The notes beneath the pieces are model-generated. The model ran no database searches and had not been told where the DNA came from. It saw only the letters and a list, made by a program, of their open reading frames with translations. A stretch of 64,000 nt of DNA from Limnephilus marmoratus (Eukaryota; Arthropoda; Insecta; Trichoptera; Limnephilidae): NCBI GenBank assembly GCA_917880885.1, contig OU862927.1, positions 34,933,571 to 34,997,570 on the forward strand, written 5' to 3'. This document shows, in pieces, positions 21,212-31,990 of this stretch (position 1 is its first letter; each line of letters begins with the position of its first letter). The translations under genes were made by a program, and so were the position numbers.

Positions 21212-21440
21212 TCAGAGGGGGACATCTAGGTCTGCGAGCCAGTCTAGGGCCTCAGGCGTTGCCCTGTGGACCTCATCAATCCCGCCGGGGAATGATTGGA
21301 GCGGGCATTCGTTGACCACATGTTCGGTGGTCTGCACCGCACCGCATTCACACGTCGCCGACTCTTTAAGGCCCCATCTATGCATCATGTGAGCACAACG
21401 GCTATGGGAGCACCTTATCCTATTGATAGCAGTCCAGAGT
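21212..21440 (-). pseudogene. R1/Jockey-type LINE C-terminal Cys-His segment
   Basis: The minus strand gives an open stretch ending in TGA: INRIRCSHSRCAHMMHRWGL, then SATCECGAVQTTEHVVNECP, and a final ALDWLADLDVPL. A CxC...H...C zinc knuckle followed by a WLxxLDxxL terminus is a known ending of R1/Jockey-type LINE ORF2. The rest of the element is missing. Confidence 0.75.
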
Positions 21441-23027
21441 TATTTTATTATAATTAAGGTAAAATTATAGTTATTTATTTTACCTATAATTTTAGCTTAA
21501 TTATAAATTTTTATTTTTAGTTTAATTTAAGCTTTTTTATGCAGCATTATTTTTATATTATTTTTTATTGTAAATGTATAAATTTTTGTTTTATAAAATG
21601 GAGGCCTTAGCACAGGTGAGCTACCCAGTGAGGCCGACATTGCTGAATTGTATTTAAAAATGTTAGATACTATGTCAAATAAAATAAATAAATAATAAAA
21701 GTTGAAATCGAATTTCATCACCTTTCAAAAACGGTATTAAGTTTTCTGATACGTTCAGAAATGTTCCATTTATTTGGATTTTATTGCAAAGCGGAAATAA
21801 TATGACCATTAGATAAAATATGCCCGAGACCTAAGGCGTTAAAAATAGAGCACAAATTTATCACTATCGGGGTTCCAATGCCGTGTTGTATAGGTATACG
21901 GACTCGTAAATATGTTAAATATTTATATCTGGTACAAGTCTTTACTGACAGGTCCGCAGCGCGCTGTGATAAATCTGATATCTGCTATCTGGTACTATGG
22001 GAGGTATCTGCTACCAAGTAAAGGCTACAAATTCTGACACTATATTGTAGGAAGTTGTGAACAGGTGGCGGACAGGACAGAACTAGAGAACAGGGCCTAA
22101 TGAATTCAGAAAACATTTCGTTGGAACCACTGAATTTATTAATTATAGAAGTGTAATTTATAGATTCCTACTTATCTTCGAGATGAAGATGGTGGAGAAG
22201 ATTAAACCAGCATTGTTTTATTGGTAATAGCTGAAATCCCGGCGTTGCCCGGGCTTTACATAGAATTTTTCGAAATCAGATGTAGATTTCTTATTGTTTT
22301 GAAGGCCAAAAGTGCAATTTCATCAATCTCGGAATAAAACTGGAGATTTGTATTAAAAAATCAATCACACCGCCCGCCACACACACTCTTCTTTATATAA
22401 TTAGATAGATATAATATAATTCCCAAACGAGCTTGAAAAAAAATCGTTTGTCATATATTTTGTTTATAATTGTGTAATTTCTACTATTTAAGAAATTCTA
22501 AAAATTATAGTAGATACTTTATTAAATTTAAATAGTCATAAATACATTGGGAATTCATATGTCAAATATTGGTTTACAAGTGTGTAAATTCTAATTACGC
22601 AATTGTAAATGTTCTCTAAAATGGCCTGGAAAGAACCTCCTACTTGTGATTTCACTAAAGAAACCACTCAATCACTCTAAATGCAATTATTAATGTTCTC
22701 CAAAATGACCTTGAAAAAAAATCAAATTTTTGCGATTCTTTCAAAGAATCAACCATCACTTCGTTCAGAATACAATTTTTAATGTTTTCAAAAGTTGTCT
22801 TGACAGTAGCAAATTCCTGTGATATCTTGAACGAAACCATTCCTTTGTTGAGAATATTATGAACTAAATATACAATTTGGCTCTCCTGAAACGGGTATCC
22901 TTCCCAGTTGGACAGACAAAGTATCATTTTGTAATGTATTGTAATATATATATATATATATGCATATATAAATAAATTAAAAAATATATATACATATGTA
23001 TATTCCTCGAGTGGATCATATAACAAC
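21441..23027. other. interior of inverted-repeat element, mixed scraps
   Basis: AT-rich LINE-tail-like sequence to about 21720, a copy of the dispersed cgttcagaaatgttccattt block at 21750-21800, a short atcccggcgttgcccgggct head scrap near 22235, and a (TA)n run at 22945-22965. The minus-strand open frame at 22655-23158 runs into the right arm and shows no protein family character. Confidence 0.5.
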
Positions 23028-23744
23028 TTAAGAGCGTTTAACCAGCCAGCGGACGAAAATCCACATTTCGTCGAAAGTTGTTCTTCCGATCGTGCAGGGC
23101 GGTTACAATGAGAAAGATTAATTATTCTCCGTACCAGCTTTTTTAAATTATAACTCAATATCGAATTTATTTCAATCCAAATTAGCTTTAATTTATACCT
23201 TCATCCAAAAATGCTGAAAGGCGTGATGATAAAACTATTAAAATAGTGTACTTTTTGTAGTTATTTTTTGATTATAAGTATTTATCATTTTTCAATAATG
23301 TCTAAATTTAATAAGAATGTTAAAAAAATCTGAAATATATTAGTTTGTAAGTGCGCAAATAAATACACAAATGGACCAATTTTCGTCAAGAAACACATGT
23401 ACGTACATATTTTTTAATGATTTTATTGAAACTAAAATTAAAATTCTAATACATAACTCTGCTAGATAATGTATTGATTTATTTTACTGCATGATTACAT
23501 TATTTGAAATGGGTGTGGTATAATACAAAAACTTTTTTGAAAATTTAACAAATCTGCCAACGACCTATGGAATAACCTTATTATACTAAAAATAAAAAAA
23601 AATCTAAAAATTTATTACATACGAATCCTAGATAAAAGAACAATCTTTCGAATTCCATTTATAATTTTTTGTGGAAAAGAGTCAATACGTCTAAAAACTT
23701 TTTTGAAAATGACGTATTTCCGGCTTTCTGTGGTAATGCCCTCT
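23028..23744 (-). repeat. right arm of ~5.1-kb inverted-repeat element
   Basis: Reverse complement of 18637-19352, with the same landmarks in mirrored order. Outer end ggtaatgccctc followed by TTAA; the left flank reads TTAG. The small differences between arms argue against an assembly mirror artefact. Confidence 0.9.
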
Positions 23745-23786
23745 TAATCTTTTTCATTTGTAGTCTTATTTCAGTTGTTTGTCTAT

Positions 23787-23952
23787 GGCTACGAACGCAC
23801 AGGCAGGTGGCTGGCTTAGCGCCTAGAGCCTAGTGGCAAAAAACCAAAACGTTGGTTTACCTGGATACACGCTAAGCGGCTATCCATCGGCTATCTACTA
23901 CCTACCTAGGCTCTAGGCGCTAAGCAAGCCGCCTGCCTATGCGGACGTAGCC
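23787..23952. mobile_element. 166-bp palindromic MITE
   Basis: The ends ggctacgaacgcacaggcag and the complement of ggctacgtccgcataggcag continue as inverted arms through gcttagcgcctagagcctag. The loop is about 60 bp. Non-coding. Confidence 0.85.
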
Positions 23953-23994
23953 TATCTGTTTCAATGATCTAGAACTCCACTATGGCTATAGCAT

Positions 23995-24327
23995 GTATGT
24001 TGTGAGGCTGAAGGTAGTGAGGAGGGGGGGGAGATAGAAAAGAGGAAGGTGGGGAAGTACCTGACTCTTCAGATCTGGCCACCAAACACGGCTAAAGCCA
24101 TTTCAAGCAGTTTCAATGCTGAATGGTGGTCTTACACCAGGACGCTACCGAGAGTATCTTCCACTCTGGAACGTGCTGCAAATATACTATATATTATTTT
24201 AAAATGAATTAATTGTGAAATAACACAAATTAATCAAATTCAATTTATTTGCCACATCGGGATTCGATCCCGCGAACTTCGGATTGCGAGTCAAGAGCCT
24301 TTCTGCTGGACTACGCCTGCCGTCAAC
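23995..24327 (-). mobile_element. tRNA-headed SINE, tail-truncated copy
   Basis: Minus-strand SINE. The head at the right end carries a degraded B-box (gggattcgatcccgcg on the plus strand) and A-box-like sequence. The body blocks are present, but the 3' tail stops near 23995. Confidence 0.85.
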
Positions 24328-24440
24328 ATGCTTGTGTTGATATAAGTGCACTTTTCAGGTTTCCGCAGCAGGGCAAAAAAGGGGCTTCGAACCTGTTAGC
24401 TATTACATCAAAGGGTCCGAAGGAACTAACTAACTAACCA

Positions 24441-25092
24441 TCACGCCGTTTCTCCGCAGGAGTAGGCAGAAAGGACGGACCGCCAAACAACTCGGTCTTG
24501 GCACACACTCTTTGCCTCACTCAAATTCATACATCGTCTCATACATTCTCTTCTATTATTCTGACTTTTGACATGGCCCGACTCAAGTATCTGATTCACT
24601 TGATCGTGCCATGTCTTCCTCGGGCATCCCCAATTTCTTCTACCATTCACATTCGCCTCGTATGTTCTTCTTACACTACTTTCTTCGTTCATTCGCTCTA
24701 CATGCCCAAACCATCTGAGGGTCCCTTTCTTTATCTTACTCACTATGCTTACATCAGCCTTACATTCTTTGCGGATATCCACATTTCTCACACGAACATA
24801 CATTGTTTTACCATACATACGTCTCAGGGATCTCATTACTCTCGTCCTTCCTCTGCCAGTTCCATGCCTCACTGCCATACATCAGGGTAGGTACCAGGAC
24901 TCCATTGTGGACTGCTAGCTTCACTTCTTTTGACAGTTTTTTATTAGCGCCCACGGCATTCAGTCCACCATTAATGGAGTTACCGGCATTCACCCTTCTT
25001 TCAATATCTCTATCAGCCTTCCCATCTCTCGTAAACATACTATCCGGATACAAAAACTCATCCACCTGCTCCAAATAATTAATTAATTCCAA
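24441..25092 (-). pseudogene. RTE-like LINE ORF2 C-terminal half
   Basis: Two overlapping minus-strand frames (24808-25092, then 24441-24878) read through one LINE region: VDEFLYPDSMFTRDGKADRD, VKLAVHNGVLVPTLMYGSEA, RSLRRMYGKTMYVRVRNVDI, RWFGHVERMNEES, RPRKTWHDQV-like and CQDRVVWRSVLSAYS. This is the stretch following the RT domain in RTE/Craniata-type insect LINEs. A frameshift near 24810-24870 separates the parts. The RT active site is not included. Confidence 0.85.
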
Positions 25093-25204
25093 TAATAAAT
25101 AAATTATAATAATAATAAGGAATAGATAATTAAGACCAATAATTTTTTATTTTTTAATTTTTTTAATTATTTCATAAATGATTAAATGTTACATTTTTGG
25201 CCAT

Positions 25205-26565
25205 TTTTGACTACCATACTAGGCTATTGCCCGTGTTGTGGTAGTCATACATGTAATATAATTTTATATAAACAGATAATAAAATATTAGAAGAGAAAAG
25301 AAAAAAAATAACATATTTAGGGATAAATAAAACTAAAAACAGATAAAAATATAAGAATTGCAAGTTATCTAAGAAACAAAGAAAATTTAAAGAAGATGAA
25401 ATAAACATTGGTGAGCATTATTCTTCTTGAAATAAAAATAGAAATAAAATTTGGTAACTAATCTTCTGCACGAGAGTAGGTACATGTTTGAAGTCATTTT
25501 TGATAATCGGTCTATGAAAGAAATTGGAAAGAGTGTTAGAGAAAGTAATTTTTTGTTTGATTTTTTTAAAATGCAATATTAAGTTAAAGTAATTGATTAA
25601 TTAAATTTGTAATATTTTTTTAATTAATATTAATATTATTTGTTTTTTATTGTAATATTAAGCTCTCATGTGTTGTTTGAAGAAATCTCTTCCCTTTTCA
25701 AATATCCAATGATTGATACGGGATTTAAAGAGAGATTTAAAATTATGTGACTTTATATCGACACTCAAAGCATTATACATTTTAGGAGCGATATACCAGA
25801 ATTGTCGTTGAGCGAAAGAAGTTTGAGTTTTAGGGACCACGCAACCCAGGTTTGCTAAGAAGCGTGTGTGTGCTTGATGTTGTGGGGCCACCAGTAGATT
25901 ATTTTGGCATATATAACATATGCTTATCTTAATAAATAGCTGCTGAATATCTAAGACTCTGATTTTTGCAAAGAGTTCATTTGACGGGTGGGTAGGTTGA
26001 CATTTAAATATAATTCTCAGAATTAGTTTTTGAACTAAAATAATTGGTCTAATAATGGATTCAGCACAACCACCCCATCCCACTATACCGTATGTTGCTA
26101 TGGATTGGAAAAGGGCAAAGTATACGCTTCTTAGAGTTTGTAAATCTAAGATAGACCTAAGGGAGCAGAAAATATGGCAGAGTTTACGAAGTTTTTGTAC
26201 TGTGTTATCGATGTGAGCTTCCCAACGTTTGTCTATGATTATTCCCAAATATTTAACTACTTTTAATGATTTGAGGGTCGAACACGTACAATTAATATTA
26301 GATGTGGTTTCTTGATTTTCTAAATTGAGTTGACACGAGTGGATGATTGGTTTAGGACAGTTGTTGGGTATATTGTATTTGCGTATGGAAAATGTCATAT
26401 ATTGTGTTTTGTCGATATTAAGTGTGAGGAGGTTTGTGTCATTCAATGCTTTACTTTTATTAAAGCATTATTAGTTTTGTTAATAACTGATTGCCATGTT
26501 TCATCTTCGAATATTAAGACCGTGTCATCAGCAAATGATAATATTTTTCCACGATATTAATAAGG
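25205..26565 (-). pseudogene. 5'-truncated CR1/Jockey-type LINE with RT remnant
   Basis: The minus-strand ORF at 25658-26446 extends upstream in frame to about 26560. It starts within the RT palm, keeps the FADDTVLIFEDETW catalytic block (near 26520-26540), then LLTLNIDKTQYMTFSIRKYN, KSLKVVKYLGIIIDKRWEAH, ATYGIVGWGGCAESIIRPI, and the C-terminal block FAQRQFWYIAPKMYNAL. The order matches the LINE at 45.9-55.3 kb. The 3' UTR runs to about 25205 and includes a stem-loop near 25210-25250 (gactaccatactaggct with its partner). No stop interrupts the 300-residue frame, so the copy is fairly young but 5'-truncated. Confidence 0.88.
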
Positions 26566-26728
26566 AATTATCCTTAAAATAATTTCCAATTCAACCCTGT
26601 TGAAACAGGAACAGGAAGTGGTAGGTACCTGGTAACATAGAGCCTGCGGGTGTAAGGCATATACATATATAACCTATCAGCGTAGTTGACATAGATACGT
26701 GACACCTTATACGAAACGACCTAGATTA
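26566..26728. other. spacer, nothing recognised
   Basis: Short AT-rich gap with a gtaggtacctggtaac-type scrap. Confidence 0.4.
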
Positions 26729-26938
26729 TACAGGGTGTAACAGCACGTTACCGAAGGATTTTAAACAGCGATTCCTGAGCGTTTGGAGTAAAAAATATCA
26801 GTCATTTTGCTGTCCGATGATTCAATTTAAAATATTTCCGCTTCGCAATAGAAGCCAAATAAATGGAATATTTCTGAAAATATTCGAAAACTAAATACTG
26901 TGTTAGAAAGGTGATGAAATACGCAATCAAATATTATT
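26729..26938 (+). repeat. TIR element end (CAGGGTGTAACAG family)
   Basis: Begins tacagggtgtaacagcacgt and continues with ccgaaggattttaaacagcg. The mirror-image end is at about 32945-32988. The gattcctgagcgtttggagt block is similar to the MITE at 9560-9911. It continues into the dispersed block with aaatggaatatttctgaaaa, inverted relative to 4708 and 21750. Confidence 0.6.
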
Positions 26939-26984
26939 AGAAATTAAAATATAAATTTTAATACAAACATGTAGAAGTTTTAAA

Positions 26985-27796
26985 AAAATTTGGGACATCA
27001 CCAAAATTTCCAATTAAAGTGGGGGTACACCAAGGATCTGTCCTCAGCCCACTGCTATTCATAATGGTCATGAATTATCTAACAAGTCAAGAAATTAACA
27101 GTATTCTCAAGACTATGCTTTTTGCAGATGGTGTAGTACTGATAGCAGATAATCATTGTGACTTACAGAATAGCCTGGAAAGGTGGAGAAAGATTCTGGA
27201 GGATAATGGCCTAAAAATTAGCAGGAAAAAGACTGAATTTGCCATTTGAAGACACAAATGGTGTAACTCCTTCGATGCAACTGGATGGAGTAACATTAGC
27301 CAACTGTGATTCATTAAGTATCTGGGCTCACTAATCCATAGAGACGGAGGATGTGCAGCGGATGTCATCCATAGAATAGGTGCGGGATGGATTAAATTCA
27401 GATCCGTAACAGGAATATTGTGTGACTCCAAAATGCCTATAAAACTTAAAGAAAAGATATACCAGACTATTGTAAGACCCGCAATAATGTATGGCTCCGA
27501 ATGCTGGTCCATGTACAACTCCTACTCTAGGCAACTCGAAACAGCAGAAATGCGAATGCTTAGATGGTCGGTAGGAGTATCACTAAAAGATAAGATCAAA
27601 AGTTCACGCATTCGTGGTAGCCTGGGTGTCACAGACATAAATAGTAAGCTGGAGGAACGACAGTTGAGATGGTATGGACACATAAGACGGAGACCATCAG
27701 ACCACACAGTGAGGCAGGCAATGTCTATGGAGCTTCATCGACAGTCATCCAGAGGAAGACCGAAGAACTCCTGGATGACTCAATGCTCCAAAATTC
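26985..27796 (+). pseudogene. RTE-like LINE ORF2, 5' segment
   Basis: The frame at 27019-27249 carries the RT core: GVHQGSVLSPLLFIMVMNYL and LFADGVVLIADNHCDLQNSL, where the catalytic FADD has become FADG. The frame is broken over 27250-27417, then 27418-27825 continues with SKMPIKLKEKIYQTIVRPAI, MYGSECWSMYNSYSRQLETA and ERQLRWYGHIRRRPSDH. This is the typical RTE-type order. The copy is dead (mutated active site, frame breaks) and is split at 27797 by a piggyBac-type insertion; its 3' end resumes at 28970. Confidence 0.88.
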
Positions 27797-28075
27797 TTAA
27801 CCCGACGATACTCGCTACCGGGTAAAAAATACCACAGAGTACAAATTGGTTGTATTTTTTTTTCTACGCGTTCTGGCAACCCAAGATTCTAAGTACCTTC
27901 AAACCGATAGTTCACACACCCTCACCCCACGGGGGGGTCAGTTCACGCACGGCGCTTGTTAATGACAGACGTGTAAAGTGAGTATGGGTAAAAAATACCC
28001 GGTAGCGACGATCCTTGCTCCATTATTTTCCGATATTTTTATGACTATGTTTTTTTGTTTTCAAGCTGTAATAAA

Positions 28076-28204
28076 ATGAGTATTCCTCAAAGTGATAGTA
28101 CAATAGAAAAGCTGCTTCAAGAAGAAGACAGCGGAGAAGAAAATGTGTCAGAAATAGAAGATTTTGATGAGAATAGTGAAGACGAAAGTGAAACTGAACA
28201 GTAA
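28076..28204 (+). pseudogene. piggyBac transposase N-terminal remnant
   Basis: An ATG-started 42-residue frame, MSIPQSDSTIEKLLQEEDSG followed by a run of E, D and S, ending in TAA. A short acidic N-terminus with IxxLLxEEDSxE is usual at the start of piggyBac transposases. No DDE catalytic domain follows, so the peptide has no transposase activity by itself. Confidence 0.8.
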
Positions 28205-28355
28205 GCTGGTAGTTCAGGCGCGCCCTCAAATTCATAAAATGTTTTTGACCGTCTACCTTCAGATTCAGAAGTTGGTGTGCGAATTGTGCTCCAAAAAGAT
28301 ATGCCGCGAGCATACAACCCCAATATGTGAGGATTGCTATGATAGAGTGAAGTAG
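28205..28355 (+). pseudogene. piggyBac transposase C-terminal Cys-rich remnant
   Basis: In the frame near 28250-28355 the sequence reads LVCELCSKKICREHTTPICE then DCYDRVK and a stop. The C-x2-C-x4-C-x2-H-x5-C-x2-C pattern is the C-terminal zinc-binding domain of piggyBac transposases. It sits directly after the N-terminal remnant, showing that the roughly 500 catalytic-domain residues have been deleted between them. Confidence 0.85.
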
Positions 28356-28793
28356 TTTCGTTTGTAGCAAAATATTTGAAACAGTTTATTTAGTATTGAT
28401 TATCTCAATGTTCACTCAGTATAAAGGTATCATTATTTTTTAGTATTTTAGGAGTGTATCTAGTTTATTTTCGATACCGATCTCAATTTTGCCAAATTTG
28501 TAAGAAAAAAAAATATTATTGTTGATTTTTCGTAAGATTACTAAGAAAAAAATGATTTTTTGATTATTTTTTAGGATAAACTCAAATACCAAAAAATAAA
28601 CATTAAAACTTACATTTTTAGTTTTATTTATGAACAATAGTACCAATAACACAAATACATTGTCAAACATTGAAACTCAAGCGAATTTTTTAAAATAACG
28701 GCAATTAAACTCTGTGGTATTAATTACCCGGTAGCGAGTGTTCATGTTCGTTAATACGTAGCGAGTACCGCCGGGTTAAGAGAAACGGCCTGT

Positions 28794-28969
28794 GGGCCTA
28801 GTCACTAATTTTTGTAAACCTCCGTTTCATGAAGTTACGGGTTTAGCTACGTCACATACCCGTTGTTGTTGTTATTTAAGTTGGCGAATCTGTCAAAATA
28901 CGGGTATGTGACGTAGCTAAACCCGTAACTTCTTGAAACGGAGGTTTACAAAAATTAGTGACTAGGCCC
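28794..28969. mobile_element. 176-bp palindromic MITE inside the RTE LINE
   Basis: Ends GGGCCTAGTCACTAATTTTT and its complement. Arms of about 66 bp differ by one base in ttcatgaagtt versus ttcttgaaacg-side pairing. The loop of about 40 bp contains tgttgttgttattt. It lies 14 bp beyond the right TTAA of the piggyBac derivative. Confidence 0.93.
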
Positions 28970-29100
28970 CCTGGATGAAGGCGATACCCAGAACAGAAGA
29001 AATTACAACCTGAGAACGAGAAGAGCCGACCCCAACAGCCTACCTAGGCAATGAGTTGGGACAGCGCAAGGAAGAATATGTAAAAGTTAAAAAAAAAAAT
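28970..29100 (+). pseudogene. RTE-like LINE, 3' end
   Basis: Continues the LINE after the MITE: translates LDEGDTQNRRNYNLRTRRAD, the usual C-terminus of RTE-type ORF2, then a short UTR and an A-rich tail near 29085-29100. Confidence 0.8.
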
Positions 29101-29409
29101 GGCCAACCTTACAATTTTTCTAACTAAAATTATTGATAACCAAACAAAATAAAAAACATACACGTTTTATTATACAAATGCATTACCAACGTTACTATCA
29201 CGTTACTGTTTTTCATTCCATGTAAAAATAATTAATAAAAAATTCCCATAATTTCATTTTTTTTTCAAAATGCGACCCGAAACTTTGGTTTCATAGAGGT
29301 GGAAATTTAAATTATTCTATGGTTAATTTCTTAATTCGCATATAAAGCGTGCAGTTTTCTCTTTCTAACACCGTGAAGATCATATTTTTCGCCATGACAA
29401 TAACAATCC
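29101..29409. other. intergenic, nothing recognised
   Basis: AT-rich spacer between LINE tail and SINE. Confidence 0.45.
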
Positions 29410-30184
29410 AGGCTCTTGACTAGCACTCCGAAGGTCGCGGGATCGAATCCCGGCGTGGCAAATAAATTTTATTTGATTAATTTGTGTTATTTCACAATTT
29501 ATACATTTAAAATAATATACAACGTGTCCGGAAACTCGTAGTACAAGCGGGAAACTGGTGAATCTACATCACGTAGAGAACCCAAAAAAACTTATTTTTT
29601 TCGATCTGAGCATTTCGATTTTAATATTATTTTTTATCTATTTTTCCATTTTTTCGGCAACTAAAGGGTTAAAAATTTTTTTGAGCCCGGTTTACCTTTC
29701 GATGCATTTTATAAGACATTACACAGCTGAAATCAACCCCCTAGTGAAAAATTTTTTCAAATTTAGCCAAAAAAATTCCAACTTCGGACCCGATTTACTC
29801 GAAAACGAAAGCTCAAATCAAAAAAGTTGTATCACAAATCGACTCCGAATGTGATGTACATTTACCAGTTTACCGCTTGTACTACGAGTTTTCGGACACC
29901 GTGTATAGTATATTTGAGGCACGTTCCAGAGTGGAAGATACTCTCAGTATCGCCCTGGTGTAAGACCACCATTCAGAATTGAAACGTTGCTTGAAATGGC
30001 TTTAGCCGTGTTTGGTGACCAGATCTAAACAGCCAGGTACTATCCCCACCTTCCTCTTCCCTATCTCCTTCCACTCCCCACTACCTTCAGCCTCACAAAT
30101 ACCCCAAATGGGGATGCCATAGACCCACTGGCTCCAGACGGGAGTAGTTGGGACTCTTGTGCGGTATTCATGTAAAAAAAAAAA
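29410..30184 (+). mobile_element. tRNA-headed SINE split by a MITE
   Basis: Head at 29410-29460 with the B-box region gtcgcgggatcgaatcccgg (the A-box start is trimmed). The body resumes at 29904 with atagtatatttgaggcacgt and runs to gcggtattcatgt plus poly-A at 30184. The two parts are separated by the TA-flanked element at 29520-29903. Confidence 0.9.
29520..29903. mobile_element. 384-bp TA-flanked MITE inside the SINE
   Basis: Ends CAACGTGTCCGGAAACTCGT and the complement CACGGTGTCCGAAAACTCGT. Inverted homology continues about 45 bp through agtacaagcggtaaactgg. TA lies outside both ends (29518-29519, 29904-29905), and removing the element plus one TA restores the SINE junction seen in the other copies. 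Tc1/mariner-type ends. The open frame at 29558-29854 has no protein-like character. Confidence 0.93.
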
Positions 30185-30444
30185 GATACAACGATTTTTA
30201 TGAGACCTATATCAGCTGGAACAAATATGGTCTCCGGTGATTTAAAGGGTTAAAAATATTTTTCCATCATACGTCGCAACTGAATAGTAAGGAGAGTAGC
30301 GCATTTATAGCGTAGCTGGTCACTTGATAGCATTGCGTCTCGTTCTAGCAGCACGGTAACACACGAAACAGCGCGCGTACATCTGATCCCGTCGCGTCGT
30401 ATAAGAGTGGGATCAGTAACGACGTGTGAATGAAGAATATATTT

Positions 30445-30562
30445 TTAAAGTAAAACTTCTTTAGCACCGTTGTGATTTGTAACTCGAAGAAACGGAAAGT
30501 AGTGATACTAAAAAGAGACAAACACATTCATCCATAGGATTTAGCCTGCGAGAGAATGGGAA
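30445..30562 (+). repeat. dispersed family A, copy 2
   Basis: Blocks aaaacttctttagcaccgtt, aaaaagagacaaacacattc and ggatttagcctgcgagagaa. 3'-truncated. The 30185-30444 segment before it holds nothing recognised. Confidence 0.7.
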
Positions 30563-30606
30563 AGAATGAAACCTTAGCTCCGTACAGTACCTACAAAGGG
30601 TCACAT

Positions 30607-31205
30607 TGGCCGCTTTTTTTTTTTTTTTTTTTTTTTTTCATATATTTTTTATTAGTAACAGATATTTGGGTTTTTTTTGGCTACCACACTAGGCTAAGCC
30701 CGTGTTGTGGTAGTCGTACATTTAATATTTTAACATTTCAAAAAATATTAAGAAATACTTAAAACTAAAGAGAGAAAAAAAAAGACCATATTTTAAAGAA
30801 AAGTAAAAATGAAAATTCAAATTCAAATTTTGAAATACAAAAATTAATAATAAAAATTAAATGTTAAGAACTCAAGTGTTCTGTATAAATTAAAACATAA
30901 TTATATAAATCAAAATTAAAAACATATATAAATTTAGTGAAAAACTAAGAGAAAAAAATAACAACATTTTAAAGTAAAATAGAAATACAAATGGAAATTA
31001 AAATTTTGAAATGCAAAAATTAATAATTAAAATGTAGTGGTAGAACTCATGAATTCTTTAAAGTGCGTTCGTCCCCTTTCAAAAATCCAATGTTGTACAC
31101 GTGTTATAAAAAGAGAATTAGAATTACTTGACTTTATGTCAGTACTCAGAGCATTATATATTTTAGGAGCGATGAACCAGAATTGTCGTTGAGATGATCT
31201 CACTT
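30607..31205 (-). pseudogene. LINE 3' end fragment
   Basis: Poly-T at 30614-30639 (poly-A tail), then the 3' UTR stem-loop ggctaccacactaggctaag, matching the LINE at 25205. A long A-rich UTR follows, and near 31060-31200 the C-terminal coding stretch corresponding to 25690-25820 (agagcattatatattttagg and ccagaattgtcgttgag). The most C-terminal codons survive, diverged. Confidence 0.8.
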
Positions 31206-31249
31206 TTCAAGTGTGGCTGAAGGTTTCACTTCTACTATGTATATATATA

Positions 31250-31990
31250 TTTTTAATTGAAAACTTCTTTAGCACCCTTGCGATTTGAAACTCGATGAAA
31301 CGGAAACGAGCGACACTAAAAAGAGACAAACACATACATCTATAAGATTTAGCCTGCGAGAGAATGAATAGACTAATCGGTGTCCTCTTTATGCGGTGCT
31401 TCATAGAATAAAATATAAAATAACTAGCTGGTACCCGGCATGCGTTGCTATGCCATTTAATAGAGGAATTGTTTCCCATTAATCCCGTTCCCCTTTCGCC
31501 TCCCCTTCCTCTCCCGCGTCACCTTCCCCTTTTGCGTTCCTACTCCGCCTCCTCCACCTTCTCTCTCCCCACTTCACCCCCCCCCCCTTCCCCCGTCCCG
31601 CCAACCCCCATCCCACCCGCATTCCATACTTTCAGTCCAGGTATTTTCAGTTTTCAAACAGCTCGCGTGCCACCTATTGCAATTTTTTTATACCAATTTC
31701 ATAATGCCAGAGCTCACTAGTAGTTTTATACAAACCTTGTCCTGACAATAAATAACACACAAAAAAAAGAATTACCCAATTTGGTGCAGTCGTTCGGAAG
31801 TTATGCGCATACATACATTTCGGCGATTCATTTTTATAGATAGAGATTTTAAAAATTCGTAAATATATTATAATAAATAAACCCTACAATTATCCTACTC
31901 TAGGTACTCAGCATTCGTCACGTTCTCTCGAAGTTTTGTTTTCTGAAGGTTTCACTTCTACCGCGTGTGAACTGCACTCGATTTATTTTT
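31250..31990 (+). repeat. dispersed family A, copy 3 (split)
   Basis: Left part at 31250-31415 (tttagcacccttgcgatttg, gacaaacacatacatctata, tttatgcggtgcttcata) and right part at 31925-31990 (ttctgaaggtttcacttcta and ctgcactcgattta), corresponding to one continuous unit in the 20330 copy. The pyrimidine-tract element at 31428-31850 lies between. Confidence 0.65.
31428..31850 (+). repeat. dispersed pyrimidine-tract element, copy 3
   Basis: Head gctggtacccggcatgcgtt, a C/T-rich tract at 31480-31630 including a C run near 31580, the block tgccacctattgcaattttt and the tail acatttcggcgattcatttt. Close to the copy at 11400-11810. Confidence 0.78.

Larger units (their letters stand above)
27797..28779 (+). 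mobile_element. TTAA-flanked piggyBac derivative
   Basis: Target-site TTAA lies at 27797-27800 and 28776-28779. Between them the inverted ends begin CCCGACGATACTCGCTACCG on the left and CCCGGCGGTACTCGCTACGT (complement) on the right. The subterminal block taccgggtaaaaaatacc is also mirrored. TTAA duplication plus CCC ends identify the piggyBac superfamily. The interior holds only the two extremes of a transposase gene (see 28076 and 28205), so the element is a non-autonomous deletion derivative. Confidence 0.92.

Noticed and set aside
22655..23158. 167-residue minus-strand open frame
   Set aside because: Half of it lies in the right inverted arm, it includes a (TA)n-encoded stretch, and no family character is visible.
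28163..28355. Independent small zinc-finger gene
   Set aside because: The Cys/His pattern is the C-terminal domain of piggyBac transposases and lies inside the TTAA-bounded element.
29558..29854. 98-residue plus-strand open frame
   Set aside because: Entirely within the TA-flanked MITE, A/T-driven composition, no motif.
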